From positions 1,240,001 to 1,304,000 of the forward strand of contig CAWJNZ010000007.1 of NCBI GenBank assembly GCA_963844405.1: a stretch of DNA of 64,000 nt, given 5' to 3'. Source of the stretch: DASSUW01 sp963844405. Lineage in GTDB: Bacteria; Actinomycetota; Thermoleophilia; Solirubrobacterales; Solirubrobacteraceae. A model generated the notes under the pieces. The model was not told the DNA's origin and ran no database searches. It was given only the letters and a program-made list of their open reading frames with translations. Positions 1 through 7,640 of this stretch are shown piece by piece (position 1 is the stretch's first letter; the number at the start of each line of letters is the position of its first letter). Made by a program: the position numbers and the translations under genes.

Positions 1-40
1 CTGGCGGGAGTGACAGGGCCGTGGCTGGGCGGCGCATGCG

Positions 41-1479
41 GTGGAGGCGGCGCTCGACGCGATCGTGACCGTCGACGCCGACGGCGTCGTGGTCTACCTG
101 AACGCCTCGGCCGAGGCGATGTTCGGGTACGAGCGCGCCGAAGCGGTCGGCCGCCCGCTGGCCGAGCTCATCGTCCCGCCCGGCCGGCGCGACGAGTACG
201 CCGAGGATCTGCTGCAGGTCGTCGCGGGCGGCTCCGCGCCGTACCTCGACCATCGCCTCGAGATGTGTGGCGTGCGCCGGGACGGCGAGCGGTTCCCGAT
301 CGAGCTGACGGTCACGCGGACCGGCGACGCGACGTTCACCGCCTTCGTCCGCGATGTGTCCGAGCAGCGCGAGGCCGAGGCACGGCGCGCGCAGATGCGG
401 CGCCTGCTGACCTCCGCCGAGGAGCTGGCGCAGCTCGGCAGCTGGGCGCTCGAGCTGCCGTCGCTGCGCGTCGTCTGGTCCGACGGCATGTACCGCATCC
501 ACGGGCTCGAGCCGGGGTCGCTCGTGCCGGACCCCGAGATGCTGCTCGACCACGTCCACCCCGAGGATCGGCCCGCGCTCAGCGCCTTGCTGCGCTCGGT
601 CATCGAGGATCCCGAGAACTTCCCCGCCGACGGGCTTGCGACGGAGTACCGAGCCGTGCGGCCCGACGGCACGGTGCGCGAGGCCCGCAGCCACGGGCGC
701 ATCGAGCCGGGCGACGAGCACCGGCCGTGCCGCTGGGTCGGAGCCGCCCTGGACGTGACCGAGCAGCGGCTGACCGAGCGCGAGCTGCGCGCCCACTACG
801 CCATCGGCCAGGCCCTGCGCGACTGGCAGGCCTTCGAGGAGGGCGTCGTCGGCCTCCTGCGCCGGCTGGCGACCGCGCTCGACGTCCAGGTCGGCGAGCT
901 GTGGACCTGGGACGACGACGAGCAGGTGCTGAGGTGCCGCGCCTTCTGGTCGACCTCCGAGGTCGACGCCGACGCCTTCGAGGTGGTGACCCTCGACCGG
1001 ACGTTCCGGCCCGGGGAGGGTATGCCCGGCCGCGCCTGGGAGCAGCGGCGGCCGGTGATCGCCTCCGAGAGCGACCCGGACTTCCTGCGCCGCGAGGCCG
1101 CGGCCGCGATCGGCCTGCGCTCGGCCGTCGCGCTTCCCGCGCTGGGCAAGGACGCGCCGCTGGCCGTGCTCGGCTTCTACGGCACCGACAGCCACCAGCC
1201 CAGCGACCGGCTGATCCGGACGCTGACCGGCATCGGGCGCCAGCTCGGCGCCTCCTCAGCCGCCGCCGCGCCGACCTGTCGGGCCGCCGGCTGTCGAAGC
1301 GCGAGCTCGACGTGTTGCGCCTCGCCGCCGACGGCCACTCCGGCCCGCGGGTCGCCGAGCAGCTCGTCGTCAGCATCGCCACGGTCAAGACCCACTTCGA
1401 GCACATCTACGAGAAGCTCGGCGTCGGCGACCGCGCCGCCGCCGTGGCCCACGCGCTGCGCAGCGGGCTGATCGACTAG
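41..1479 (+). CDS. PAS-PAS-GAF-LuxR regulator, frameshifted
   Basis: Predicted cytoplasmic sensor-regulator. From the GTG at 41 the frame gives a PAS domain (residues ~1-110, VVVYLNASAEAMFGYE), a second PAS fold (~125-245) and a GAF domain (~260-400). The C-terminal LuxR/FixJ helix-turn-helix (RLSKRELDVLRLAADG, then TVKTHFEHIYEKLG) lies in the frame one base behind. The switch falls at about 1250-1254, where one T appears to be missing from GCCTCCTC. An in-frame stop at 11-13 makes GTG 41 the first possible start, and the first PAS begins at once, so an N-terminal piece may be lost. The signal sensed and target genes are not visible. Domain calls are solid; whether the frameshift is real or a sequencing indel cannot be told here. 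Confidence 0.8.
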
Positions 1480-1484
1480 GGGGT

Positions 1485-1525
1485 GCCCGACGGGACATCG
1501 CTCGACACGTAATGGCGCGTCGGGC
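1485..1525. terminator. inverted repeat between convergent genes
   Basis: Perfect 8-bp arms GCCCGACG (1485-1492) and CGTCGGGC (1518-1525) enclose 25 nt between the convergent ends of the PAS regulator and the small leftward gene. No T-tract follows. A bidirectional terminator is the simplest reading. Confidence 0.4.
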
Positions 1526-1536
1526 GGGTCCCCCTC

Positions 1537-1980
1537 CTAGTCGTCGTCGCCGCCGCGCCCGCGGCCGCGACCACGTCCGTGGCCGCTGTCGTCGCTGCCG
1601 GAGTCGTCGGAGCCCGGCCCCGAGTTGTCGTCGTCGCTGTCGATCGTCGCCACCGGCGGCAACGGAGTCGCGGTAGCGGCGGGCGGCCGGGGGGTCGAGG
1701 TGGCCGCCCGCCGCGACTCGCGGCGCGCGCGCTCGCGACGAGCGCGCTCACGTCTTGCCCGCGCGCGCCGGGCCCGCTCGCGCCGTGCGGCGGCCTGCGG
1801 GTCAGCGGTGGGCGCGGGAGTCGCCGTCTCCTGCGGCGACAGGGCATCGCCGGCGCTCGGCGGCTCCGAGGAGAGTCCGACCGCCTGCGTCGAGAGCGTC
1901 GAGGCCGCGAGCGTGACCCCGGCCACGAGCAGCACGCCGCTGACGGCGAGGAGGACCCAGAGCAGCGTGGCTCGGCGCAT
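1537..1980 (-). CDS. secreted/anchored low-complexity protein with Asp-rich tail
   Basis: 147-residue protein of unknown function. An N-terminal hydrophobic segment (residues ~5-27, LLWVLLAVSGVLLVAGV) is a signal anchor or signal peptide. It is followed by an Ala/Arg-rich stretch with tandem RRERAR-type repeats (~64-92) and a tail of Asp/Ser runs ending GHGRGRGRGRGGDDD. The same tail architecture recurs in the protein encoded at 4307-4786, on the other side of the two-component system. A TACGGT box lies 6 nt before the ATG, so the mRNA may be leaderless. A 17-bp motif shared with two neighbouring genes sits at 2004-2020. Low complexity makes the reading frame less certain than usual, but start, promoter and paralogue agree. 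Confidence 0.6.
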   Translation of the reverse strand: MRRATLLWVLLAVSGVLLVAGVTLAASTLSTQAVGLSSEPPSAGDALSPQETATPAPTADPQAAARRERARRARARRERARRERARRESRRAATSTPRPPAATATPLPPVATIDSDDDNSGPGSDDSGSDDSGHGRGRGRGRGGDDD

Positions 1981-1986
1981 GCGGTC

Positions 1987-1992
1987 ACCGTA
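1987..1992 (-). promoter_or_regulatory. TANNNT -10 box (TACGGT), leaderless type
   Basis: TACGGT on the minus strand ends 6 nt before the ATG at 1980, with no Shine-Dalgarno between. Transcription would begin at or next to the start codon. Confidence 0.45.
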
Positions 1993-2003
1993 GCCCGCGT
2001 TCG

Positions 2004-2020
2004 GTTAAGGCCCGGGAAAA
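2004..2020 (-). promoter_or_regulatory. shared motif TTTTCCCGGGCCTTAAC (copy 1)
   Basis: Minus-strand TTTTCCCGGGCCTTAAC, 23 nt upstream of the ATG at 1980 and overlapping the histidine-kinase stop codon. It differs at two central positions from the copies at 4103-4118 and 4246-4261, and like them is followed within a few bases by CGCG. Probable operator, perhaps for the adjacent response regulator (inference). Confidence 0.5.
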
Positions 2021-3357
2021 GGTGGGACGGTCAGCGTCGCGCGGGCGCCGCCGCCGTTCCGGTTGGCGAGCGTGACGTCGCCGCCCCAACGCCGCGCCAG
2101 CTCGCGCGCGATCGGCAGCCCGAGGCCGGTCCCGTTGGGGCCGGCACGGCCGGAGGCGCCGCGGTGGAAGCGCTCGAACACGGCGTCGAGGTCCTCCTGG
2201 GAGAGCCCGGGACCGCGGTCGAGCACCTCGACGGCGCCCGGCCGCGAGCGCACCTCGACCTCGCCGTTGCCGTAGTGGATGGCGTTCTCGATCAGCGCGT
2301 CGAGCGCGCGGTCGAGGTCGGCGGGCGGGCAGAAGCCCTCGGCGGGCTTGCCGTCCGAGCGCACGCGGCCGCCCGCGGCGCCGTCCCAGCGCGCCTCGGC
2401 GCGGCGCGCCGCGTCCTCGAGGTCGACGCGCTCGGGCGGAGCGTCGACCTCGCCGGCCTGGGAGAGCACGAGCAGCTCGGTGACCATCGCCGACAGGCGG
2501 TCGAGCTCGCGCAGGGCGGCGTCGATCTCCTCTTGCGCGCCGGGATCGCTCGTCGCGGCGTGAGCCTCCTCGAGCCGCAGGCGCAGGCCGCTGAGCGGCG
2601 TGCGGAGCTGGTGCGAGGCGTCGGCCACGAACTCGCGCTGGCCGGCCAGCAGCCGCTCGAGGCGCTCGGCCATGTGATTGAACGTACGCGCGAGCCGCTG
2701 CTGCTCGGCGCTGCCCTCGACCTTGGCGCGCGCCGACAGGTCGCCCTCGGCGATCCGGCGCGCGGCATGGTCCAGCCGGCCGATCGGCCGCGCGACCTGG
2801 CCGGCGATCACCGCGCCGGCGGCGAGGCCGAGCACCAGCACGAGAAGGCCGATGGCGACGAGGCCGAGCGTCGCACGCCAGGTCGCGCGGTTGACGGCGT
2901 CGACGCTCTGGGTGATGCGGACGGCGCCGACCGGGTCGCGCTCGCCGGCGCGCCGCACGGGAACCGCCGTGGCGAGGATCGTCTCGTCGAGCGTGTCGCT
3001 GCGCCGCTGCTGCTGGTGGGGGTCGCCCGCGAGCGCGCGCCTGATCTCCGGGCGCGACGAGTAGTCGACGCCGAGCCGCTCCTCGCCGGCGGAGTCGGCC
3101 AGCAGGCGGCCGCCGGGGCCGACGACGATCACGCGGCCGCGCACCTGACGCGCCGCGCGCCAGGTGACCTCCTCGAGGTCCGATCCCAGCTCGTCCTCGA
3201 CGCTGATGGCCACGATCTCGGCCTGGCTGAGCGCCTGCGACTTGACCTCGGCGTCGACGCGGTCGCGCAAGCTGATGATCAGCGGCACCTCGAGGGCGAT
3301 CACCGCGAGCACCAGCACGTAGGCCAGCGCGAGCAGGAGACGGAGTCGGAGGCTTAC
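2005..3357 (-). CDS. sensor histidine kinase (HAMP, HisKA, HATPase)
   Basis: Membrane sensor kinase of about 450 residues, partner of the response regulator just upstream. It has an N-terminal membrane segment (LRLLLALAYVLVLAVIALEV), an extracytoplasmic sensor of ~130 residues, a second membrane segment (VAIGLLVLVLGLAAGAVIAG), HAMP, a HisKA helix with the phospho-acceptor His in ADASHQLRTPLSG (~residue 244), and ATPase motifs ENAIHYG, DRGPGLS and GTGLGLPIAR. The natural start is odd: the frame in which homologues typically begin with VSLRLRLL has GTA at 3357, overlapping the regulator stop TAA. The nearest canonical upstream start (3507) lies 150 bp inside the regulator gene and would add an implausible Arg-rich leader. 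The start shown is therefore tentative. The stimulus is unknown; context suggests the envelope redox genes alongside. Confidence 0.85.
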   Translation of the reverse strand, partial: VSLRLRLLLALAYVLVLAVIALEVPLIISLRDRVDAEVKSQALSQAEIVAISVEDELGSDLEEVTWRAARQVRGRVIVVGPGGRLLADSAGEERLGVDYSSRPEIRRALAGDPHQQQRRSDTLDETILATAVPVRRAGERDPVGAVRITQSVDAVNRATWRATLGLVAIGLLVLVLGLAAGAVIAGQVARPIGRLDHAARRIAEGDLSARAKVEGSAEQQRLARTFNHMAERLERLLAGQREFVADASHQLRTPLSGLRLRLEEAHAATSDPGAQEEIDAALRELDRLSAMVTELLVLSQAGEVDAPPERVDLEDAARRAEARWDGAAGGRVRSDGKPAEGFCPPADLDRALDALIENAIHYGNGEVEVRSRPGAVEVLDRGPGLSQEDLDAVFERFHRGASGRAGPNGTGLGLPIARELARRWGGDVTLANRNGGGARATLTVPPFPGP

Positions 3358-4070
3358 GAGCGCTCCTCGGGTGCGGTGAAGCGGAAGCCGACGCCGCGCA
3401 CGGTGTGCAGGAAGCGCGGGTCGGCGGGGTCGTCGCCGAGCTTCTGGCGCAGCCAGCGCACGTGTACGTCGAGCGTCTTCGTCGAGCCGAACCAGTTCTC
3501 GTCCCACACGCGATCCATCAGCTGCTCGCGCGTGACGACGCGGCCGGCGTTGCGGATCAGCTCGGCCAGCAGGTCGAACTCCTTTCGGCTGAGCTGGAGC
3601 TCGGCGTCGTCGAGGCGGGCGCGGCGGGCCGCGATGTCGACCTCGAGACCGCCGACCCGGATCGGCCCGGGCGGCGCGGGATCCAGCTCCGCCGGCTGCT
3701 GGGCGCTGCGCCGGAGGATGGCGCGGATGCGGGCGATCACCTCGGCGCCGCTGAACGGCTTGACGACGTAGTCGTCGGCGCCGAGCTCGAGGCCGACGAT
3801 GCGGTCGGCCTCGGTCCCGCGCGCGGTGAGCATGAGGATCGGCACCGAGCTCGTGCGGCGGATGGCGCGGCAGATGTCGCGGCCGTCGCCGTCCGGCAGC
3901 GTGAGGTCGAGCAGCACGATCGCGAAGTCGCCCTCGGCGAGCTCGAGCGCGCGGGCCGCGGTGCGGGCGACGATGGGCTCGAAGCCCTCGCGCGAGAGCG
4001 CCTTGGAGAACGGCTCATAGATGCTGGGCTCGTCCTCGACGAACAGGACTCGGGGTCGCGATGGCGGCAC
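3354..4070 (-). CDS. OmpR/PhoB-family response regulator
   Basis: 238-residue DNA-binding response regulator, first gene of the regulator-kinase pair. The receiver domain (residues ~6-120) shows the acidic pair in VLFVEDEP, the phospho-acceptor Asp (~55) in LLDLTLPDGDG, and the conserved Lys (~102) in VVKPFS. The winged-helix effector domain (~140-235) has REQLMDRVWDEN and TLDVHVRWLRQKLGDD. GTG 4070 is chosen because the receiver fold starts six residues later; the open frame extends upstream without homology-like sequence. Its stop overlaps the presumed kinase start. A copy of the TTTCCCAAGCCTTAAC motif 33 bp upstream suggests autoregulation (inference). Confidence 0.92.
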   Translation of the reverse strand: MPPSRPRVLFVEDEPSIYEPFSKALSREGFEPIVARTAARALELAEGDFAIVLLDLTLPDGDGRDICRAIRRTSSVPILMLTARGTEADRIVGLELGADDYVVKPFSGAEVIARIRAILRRSAQQPAELDPAPPGPIRVGGLEVDIAARRARLDDAELQLSRKEFDLLAELIRNAGRVVTREQLMDRVWDENWFGSTKTLDVHVRWLRQKLGDDPADPRFLHTVRGVGFRFTAPEERS

Positions 4071-4102
4071 TCTGCGCAAGTTGTAGCCGCGTCTGCGCGG
4101 TC

Positions 4103-4118
4103 TTTCCCAAGCCTTAAC
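4103..4118 (+). promoter_or_regulatory. shared motif TTTCCCAAGCCTTAAC (copy 2)
   Basis: Exact 16-bp match to copy 3, lying 33 bp upstream of the response-regulator GTG in the opposite orientation to that gene and followed by CCCGCG. Confidence 0.5.
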
Positions 4119-4245
4119 CCCGCGTCTTCGCAGATCAGCGGCCCCTCTCCCGGCAGGTGGTCGAGCGGACACGCCGACCGCGACCGCGAGCGTCGCGGCG
4201 ACGTGTCTCGATCCCTCGGGTCACTTCGGACAACGTCGGCGCGGT

Positions 4246-4261
4246 TTTCCCAAGCCTTAAC
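4246..4261 (+). promoter_or_regulatory. shared motif TTTCCCAAGCCTTAAC (copy 3)
   Basis: Identical over 16 bp to 4103-4118 (start-to-start 143 bp) and 45 bp upstream of the ATG at 4307, in the same orientation as that gene; TCGCG follows. The rest of the 236-bp divergent region 4071-4306 shows no other clear element. Confidence 0.5.
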
Positions 4262-4306
4262 TCGCGTTTGCCGGACCCTTTGGGGGTCGCTGACGACGGT
4301 GAGGGC

Positions 4307-4786
4307 ATGACCTTCAGCCGCACGAGCATCGCCGCCGCCGTCACCGTCTTCGCGCTCGGCCTGCTGGCCGCCGTCGCGCTGGCCGCGGGCGGGGGCGAGA
4401 CGCCGACCACCACCGCACCCGCCCCCACCGCCGAGACCGACCCCCCGGTCGAGGTCCGGACCAAGGTGATCCGCCGCACCGTCCACCGCAGGCCGAAGGC
4501 CAAGCCCGTCTCGGCCTCCGCGGCCGCGGCGCCGGCGCCGGCACCCCCTCCGCCGGCGCCGGCCCCGGCCCGCGCCGCCTCGAGCGGCGGCGACGACGGG
4601 ACGGCCGACCAGGGCTCCGGCGACGCGCCGGGTACGCCCGCCTCGCACGACGACGACTGGGACGACGACCAGGGGTCCGACGACGACTCGGACGACTCGG
4701 ACGACGACTGGGACGACTCGGACGACGATGACGACGGCGGCCACGGCCGCGGTCGGGGCCGCGGCGGGGACGACGACGATGACTGA
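4307..4786 (+). CDS. secreted/anchored Asp-rich low-complexity protein
   Basis: 159-residue protein of unknown function, twin of the one at 1537-1980. A signal sequence (residues ~5-27, TSIAAAVTVFALGLLAAVAL) is followed by a Thr/Pro/Ala linker, a basic patch (TKVIRRTVHRRPKAK), a Pro/Ala hinge, and a tail of Asp/Ser/Trp runs (DDDWDDDQG-type) ending GHGRGRGRGGDDDDD. ATG 4307 is chosen over the GTG at 4157 because it starts exactly at the signal sequence and has GTGAGG before it. The gene overlaps the next (ATGACTGA, 8 bp), so the two are translationally coupled. The acidic tail could bind cations or a basic partner; no enzymatic motif and no FMN-attachment motif (T/S-G-A-T) is seen. Confidence 0.65.
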   Translation: MTFSRTSIAAAVTVFALGLLAAVALAAGGGETPTTTAPAPTAETDPPVEVRTKVIRRTVHRRPKAKPVSASAAAAPAPAPPPPAPAPARAASSGGDDGTADQGSGDAPGTPASHDDDWDDDQGSDDDSDDSDDDWDDSDDDDDGGHGRGRGRGGDDDDD

Positions 4787-6212
4787 CCGCGAGCCGCCCA
4801 CGCAGCCGCTGCCGGCGCGCAACGAGGCGGCGCCCCGGCGGCCCTCGAAGCCGCGGGCCGGGTGGGTGTTCGGCGCGGCGCTCGGCGCGTTCTTCGCGGC
4901 GCTCACGCTCCTGGCCTTCCAGCTCCGCGCGGGCGAGGACCCGGCGCTCGGCGCTCCGCAGCCGGTCGCGCAGGTCCAGAAGCCGAAGCCGCGGCGCGTC
5001 CTGATCCGCAAGGTCATCAAGCGCGTGGTCATCCACCACCCGCCGCCGAGCTCCGGCGGCGCGGCTCCCGTGACCTCCGGCGGCTCGGCACCCGTCCAGA
5101 CCTCGGCGCCGGCCACGGCCTCGGCGCCCGCTCCGGCGCCGGCGCCCGCCCCGGCGCCCGCCCCCGCTCCCCGCCCCGCTCACCACGCAGTCGTCATGAC
5201 CCCCGAACCCATGCCCCTCACCGAGCTCGCCTTCCCCGCCATGGGCACGTCCGTCCGCCTGCTCGCCGCCCCGGGCGCGCCGCTGGACGATGCGCGCTGC
5301 CTGATCGAGGACCTCGAGGCGCGGCTCACGCGCTTCGACCCTCGCAGCGAGCTGTGCCGGCTCAACGCCGATCGGCGCGACGTCGTCCCGGCCTCGCGCG
5401 CGCTGCGCGTGGCGGTCAGGTCGGCGATCGCCGGCGCGGCGGCCACGGACGGCCTCGCCGACCCGACGCTCCTCGGCGCCGTGGTCAAGGCCGGCTACGA
5501 CCGCTCGCTCGTCGGCCACCCGCGCGCGGACCTCGCGGAGGCGCTCGCCGCGGCGCCCGAGCCGCGCCCTGCCGCGCCCTCGCCGCACGCCGCGTGGCGC
5601 CGCGTGCACGTCGACGACGCCGCCGGCACGATCGCCCGCCCGCCCGGCGTCCAGCTCGACCTCGGCGGCAGCGCCAAGGGCCTGGCCGCCGATCTCGCCG
5701 CGGAGCTGCTCGCCCCGCACGGCCCGTGCGCCGCCGACCTCGGCGGCGACCTGCGCGTGAGCGGCGTCCACGAGGTGCTCGTGCCGAACCCCGTCACCGG
5801 CATGCTCGCCGAGGTGCTCGAGCTCGACGACGACGCGGTCGCGACCTCGGGCATCGACAAGCGGCTCTGGTGGGACGCGGCGAACCGCCCCGCGCACCAC
5901 CTGCTCGACCCGGCGACGGGCCGGCCCGCGTGGACCGGCGTCCTGAGCGCCACCGCCAAGGCTCCGACCGCCGCGCTCGCCGAAGCGCTCGCAAAGGCGG
6001 CGATCCTGGCCGGGCCGCACGCCGGCCGCGAGATCCTCAGCCGGTACGGAGGCCTGCTGATCACCTGGGGCGGCGCCGTGATGAGCGCGAACCTTGAGGG
6101 CCTGTCCCTCAACATGAAGTGCCTGTCCCCCAACATGAAGTGCCTGTCCCCCAACATGAAGTGCCTGATGGGAAATTGCGTTGGGATCAGGCGGCGGCTG
6201 GTTCGAGCGTGA
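4779..6212 (+). CDS. apbE: FAD:protein FMN transferase (ApbE), 3' end altered by IS110
   Basis: Transfers FMN from FAD to Thr/Ser of extracytoplasmic flavoproteins. The 477-residue product has a membrane anchor (~28-48, VFGAALGAFFAALTLLAF), a basic patch and Pro/Ala linker (~70-145), then an ApbE domain (~150-430) with PAMGTSVRL, LDLGGSAKGLAADL, ADLGGDLRV, ATSGIDKRLW and HLLDPATGRPAW. The tail (LSLNMKC/LSPNMKC heptads) is encoded by a 21-bp tandem repeat, and the frame then runs into an IS110 element and stops at 6212. Removing the element restores a frame ending SPDVEAQA with a TGA at 7709-7711 that overlaps the GTG of the ferric-reductase-like gene, so the two were probably one coupled operon. 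The catalytic domain is complete; only the tail is altered. Confidence 0.9.
   Translation: MTDREPPTQPLPARNEAAPRRPSKPRAGWVFGAALGAFFAALTLLAFQLRAGEDPALGAPQPVAQVQKPKPRRVLIRKVIKRVVIHHPPPSSGGAAPVTSGGSAPVQTSAPATASAPAPAPAPAPAPAPAPRPAHHAVVMTPEPMPLTELAFPAMGTSVRLLAAPGAPLDDARCLIEDLEARLTRFDPRSELCRLNADRRDVVPASRALRVAVRSAIAGAAATDGLADPTLLGAVVKAGYDRSLVGHPRADLAEALAAAPEPRPAAPSPHAAWRRVHVDDAAGTIARPPGVQLDLGGSAKGLAADLAAELLAPHGPCAADLGGDLRVSGVHEVLVPNPVTGMLAEVLELDDDAVATSGIDKRLWWDAANRPAHHLLDPATGRPAWTGVLSATAKAPTAALAEALAKAAILAGPHAGREILSRYGGLLITWGGAVMSANLEGLSLNMKCLSPNMKCLSPNMKCLMGNCVGIRRRLVRA
6100..6167. repeat. 21-bp tandem repeat, left part
   Basis: Three head-to-tail 21-bp units (6100-6120, 6121-6141, 6142-6162), each beginning GCCTGTCCC and ending ACATGAAGT and differing only at one C/T, plus the first five bases of a fourth (6163-6167). 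They lie in frame at the 3' end of apbE. The reverse complement contains GGGGACAGGCACTTCATG, which resembles REP-type repeats associated with RAYT transposases in other genomes (recalled likeness, not tested). Confidence 0.9.
6163..6192. terminator. stem-loop at the 3' end of the IS110 transposase
   Basis: GCCTGAT (6163-6169) and ATCAGGC (6186-6192) form a 7-bp stem with a 16-nt loop. The right arm includes the transposase stop codon and the left arm the insertion junction. It may act as a terminator or be part of the element end. Confidence 0.35.
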
Positions 6213-7422
6213 CGCAGTGTCCGAGTCGTTCGAGCTGGGCGACGAGGCGCTTGGTGGCGCGTTCGGGGTCGCGGCGGGTGAAGTAGTCGCCGCCGAGGTC
6301 GGTGTAGGTCTCGCCGGTGGTGAACATGTGCCAGTAGGCGATCAGCATCGAGTGCTTGACGGCCCCGAGCGCGCGGCCGTGGCCGAGGCGCGGTTTTAGG
6401 CGCCGGTATTGCGCGGCGAGGTAGCCGTCTTTGGCGCGGATCGCGGCCAGCGCGGCTTCTTCGAGCGCGATCCCGAGCCACTTGGAGCCCTTGCGGCCGC
6501 CGCCGCGACGGTGTTTGCCGGCCGACTGGTTGTTGGCTGGGCAGCGCCCGGCCCACGAGGCCAGGTGCCTGGCGGTGGGGAAGACGCTCATGTCGGTGCC
6601 GATCTCAGCGACCATGACCTCGCCGGTGCGGCGGGCGATGCCGGTCATCGTGCAGGCCAGCTGGACGCCGGCCTCGAAAGGGCCGAGCTGCTCCTCGATC
6701 GCGGCCGAGAGGCTGTTGATGTGCTCGTCCAGGAAGTCCAGGTGGGCGAGGATCGCGCCGATCACGAGCTGGTGGTGGGCCTCAAAGCGGCCGGCGAGTG
6801 CCTCACGCAGCTGCGGGATCTTGCGCCGCAGCTTGCCCTGCGCGAGCTCGGCCAGGACCGCCGGGTCCGTAGCCCCGGCGACCAGCGCGTCGAGCATCGC
6901 ACGGCCGGACTTGCCCAGGATGTCGGTCGCGACGCAGTCGAGTTTGATGCCGGTGTCCTCGAGCGCCTTGTGCAGCCGGTTGGCCTCGCGCTGGCGCTCG
7001 GCGATCTGGGTCTTGCGATACCTGGTCAGCATCCGCAGCGCGCGCTGGGGCTTGGGCGGCACGAAATTGGAGCGCAGCAGCCCGGCCTCCATGAGCTGGC
7101 ACAGCCATTGCGCGTCGGTCACGTCGGTCTTGCGGCCCGGAACGTTCTTGACGTGCCGGGCGTTGACGAGCATCAGCTCGAAGTCGTCCTCAAGGATGTG
7201 CCAGACCGGTTGCCAGTACACGCCGGTGGCCTCCATCGCCACGTGCGTGACGGCGAACGCCTTCAGCCAGTCCGCCAGCGCCAACAGCCCCGCCACGGTC
7301 GTGGCGAATTCAGCCACCTGCTCGTCGCGGCCGGCCGGGCCGGGCACCCGCACGCACGCGGTCACCGTCGCCTTGTGCACGTCCAGCGCGCTCACGCGCT
7401 CAAACACCGTTCGCAACCCCAC
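6187..7422 (-). CDS. IS110-family DEDD transposase
   Basis: Recombinase of ~411 residues. The N-terminal RuvC-like (DEDD) domain shows SALDVHKATVTACV, AMEATGVYW and KTDVTDAQWLCQL. The C-terminal Transposase_20 domain shows TGIARRTGEVMVAEIG and HLASWAGRCPANNQSAGKHR, including the Ser-containing motif used as nucleophile in this family. GTG 7422 starts GLRTVFERVSALDVHK, close to where relatives begin; ATG 7467 would add 15 residues. The gene looks intact, so the insertion may be recent. IS110 recombinases work with a bridge RNA made from the non-coding end next to the gene (established for IS621). Confidence 0.93.
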   Translation of the reverse strand: MGLRTVFERVSALDVHKATVTACVRVPGPAGRDEQVAEFATTVAGLLALADWLKAFAVTHVAMEATGVYWQPVWHILEDDFELMLVNARHVKNVPGRKTDVTDAQWLCQLMEAGLLRSNFVPPKPQRALRMLTRYRKTQIAERQREANRLHKALEDTGIKLDCVATDILGKSGRAMLDALVAGATDPAVLAELAQGKLRRKIPQLREALAGRFEAHHQLVIGAILAHLDFLDEHINSLSAAIEEQLGPFEAGVQLACTMTGIARRTGEVMVAEIGTDMSVFPTARHLASWAGRCPANNQSAGKHRRGGGRKGSKWLGIALEEAALAAIRAKDGYLAAQYRRLKPRLGHGRALGAVKHSMLIAYWHMFTTGETYTDLGGDYFTRRDPERATKRLVAQLERLGHCVTLEPAAA

Positions 7423-7640
7423 CCCCTCCGATCGACACCGCCGTTGCGTCGCCCGGCGGGCCTCCATGGCAGACGAGTCTGATGGGCGTGCTCAAGGGCA
7501 ACAATCCGGTACACCGGGGGAGGCTCCTGCGCCAAACTGTCAACGGGCACACAGGCACCAGGAACTACGCGGCGTCAACGGGCGACCCCACGATCCTCGC
7601 CCATTTCATGGATCCGCGCACGCCCGCAGGGCACCCCAAC
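7423..7640 (-). ncRNA. candidate IS110 bridge-RNA region
   Basis: Non-coding left end of the element, upstream of the transposase and on its strand. In the IS621 group this segment encodes the bridge RNA whose loops pair with target and donor DNA. Its length (~220 nt) and position fit; I have not folded it or matched the target loop. No convincing gene overlaps it. Confidence 0.4.

Noticed and set aside
3358..3507. histidine-kinase start at 3507
   Set aside because: It would overlap the response regulator by 150 bp and add an Arg-rich, homology-free leader before the first membrane segment.
1579..3771. 730-codon open frame opposite the histidine kinase and regulator
   Set aside because: Antisense shadow caused by GC-rich third positions; no domain motifs, and the opposite strand encodes textbook two-component proteins.
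4157..4306. N-terminal extension of the Asp-rich protein from GTG 4157
   Set aside because: The Arg-rich leader crosses the shared regulatory motif, and the signal sequence begins exactly at ATG 4307.
6100..6167. short repeats considered as a CRISPR array
   Set aside because: Units are directly tandem with no spacers, lie inside a coding frame, and no cas genes are nearby.
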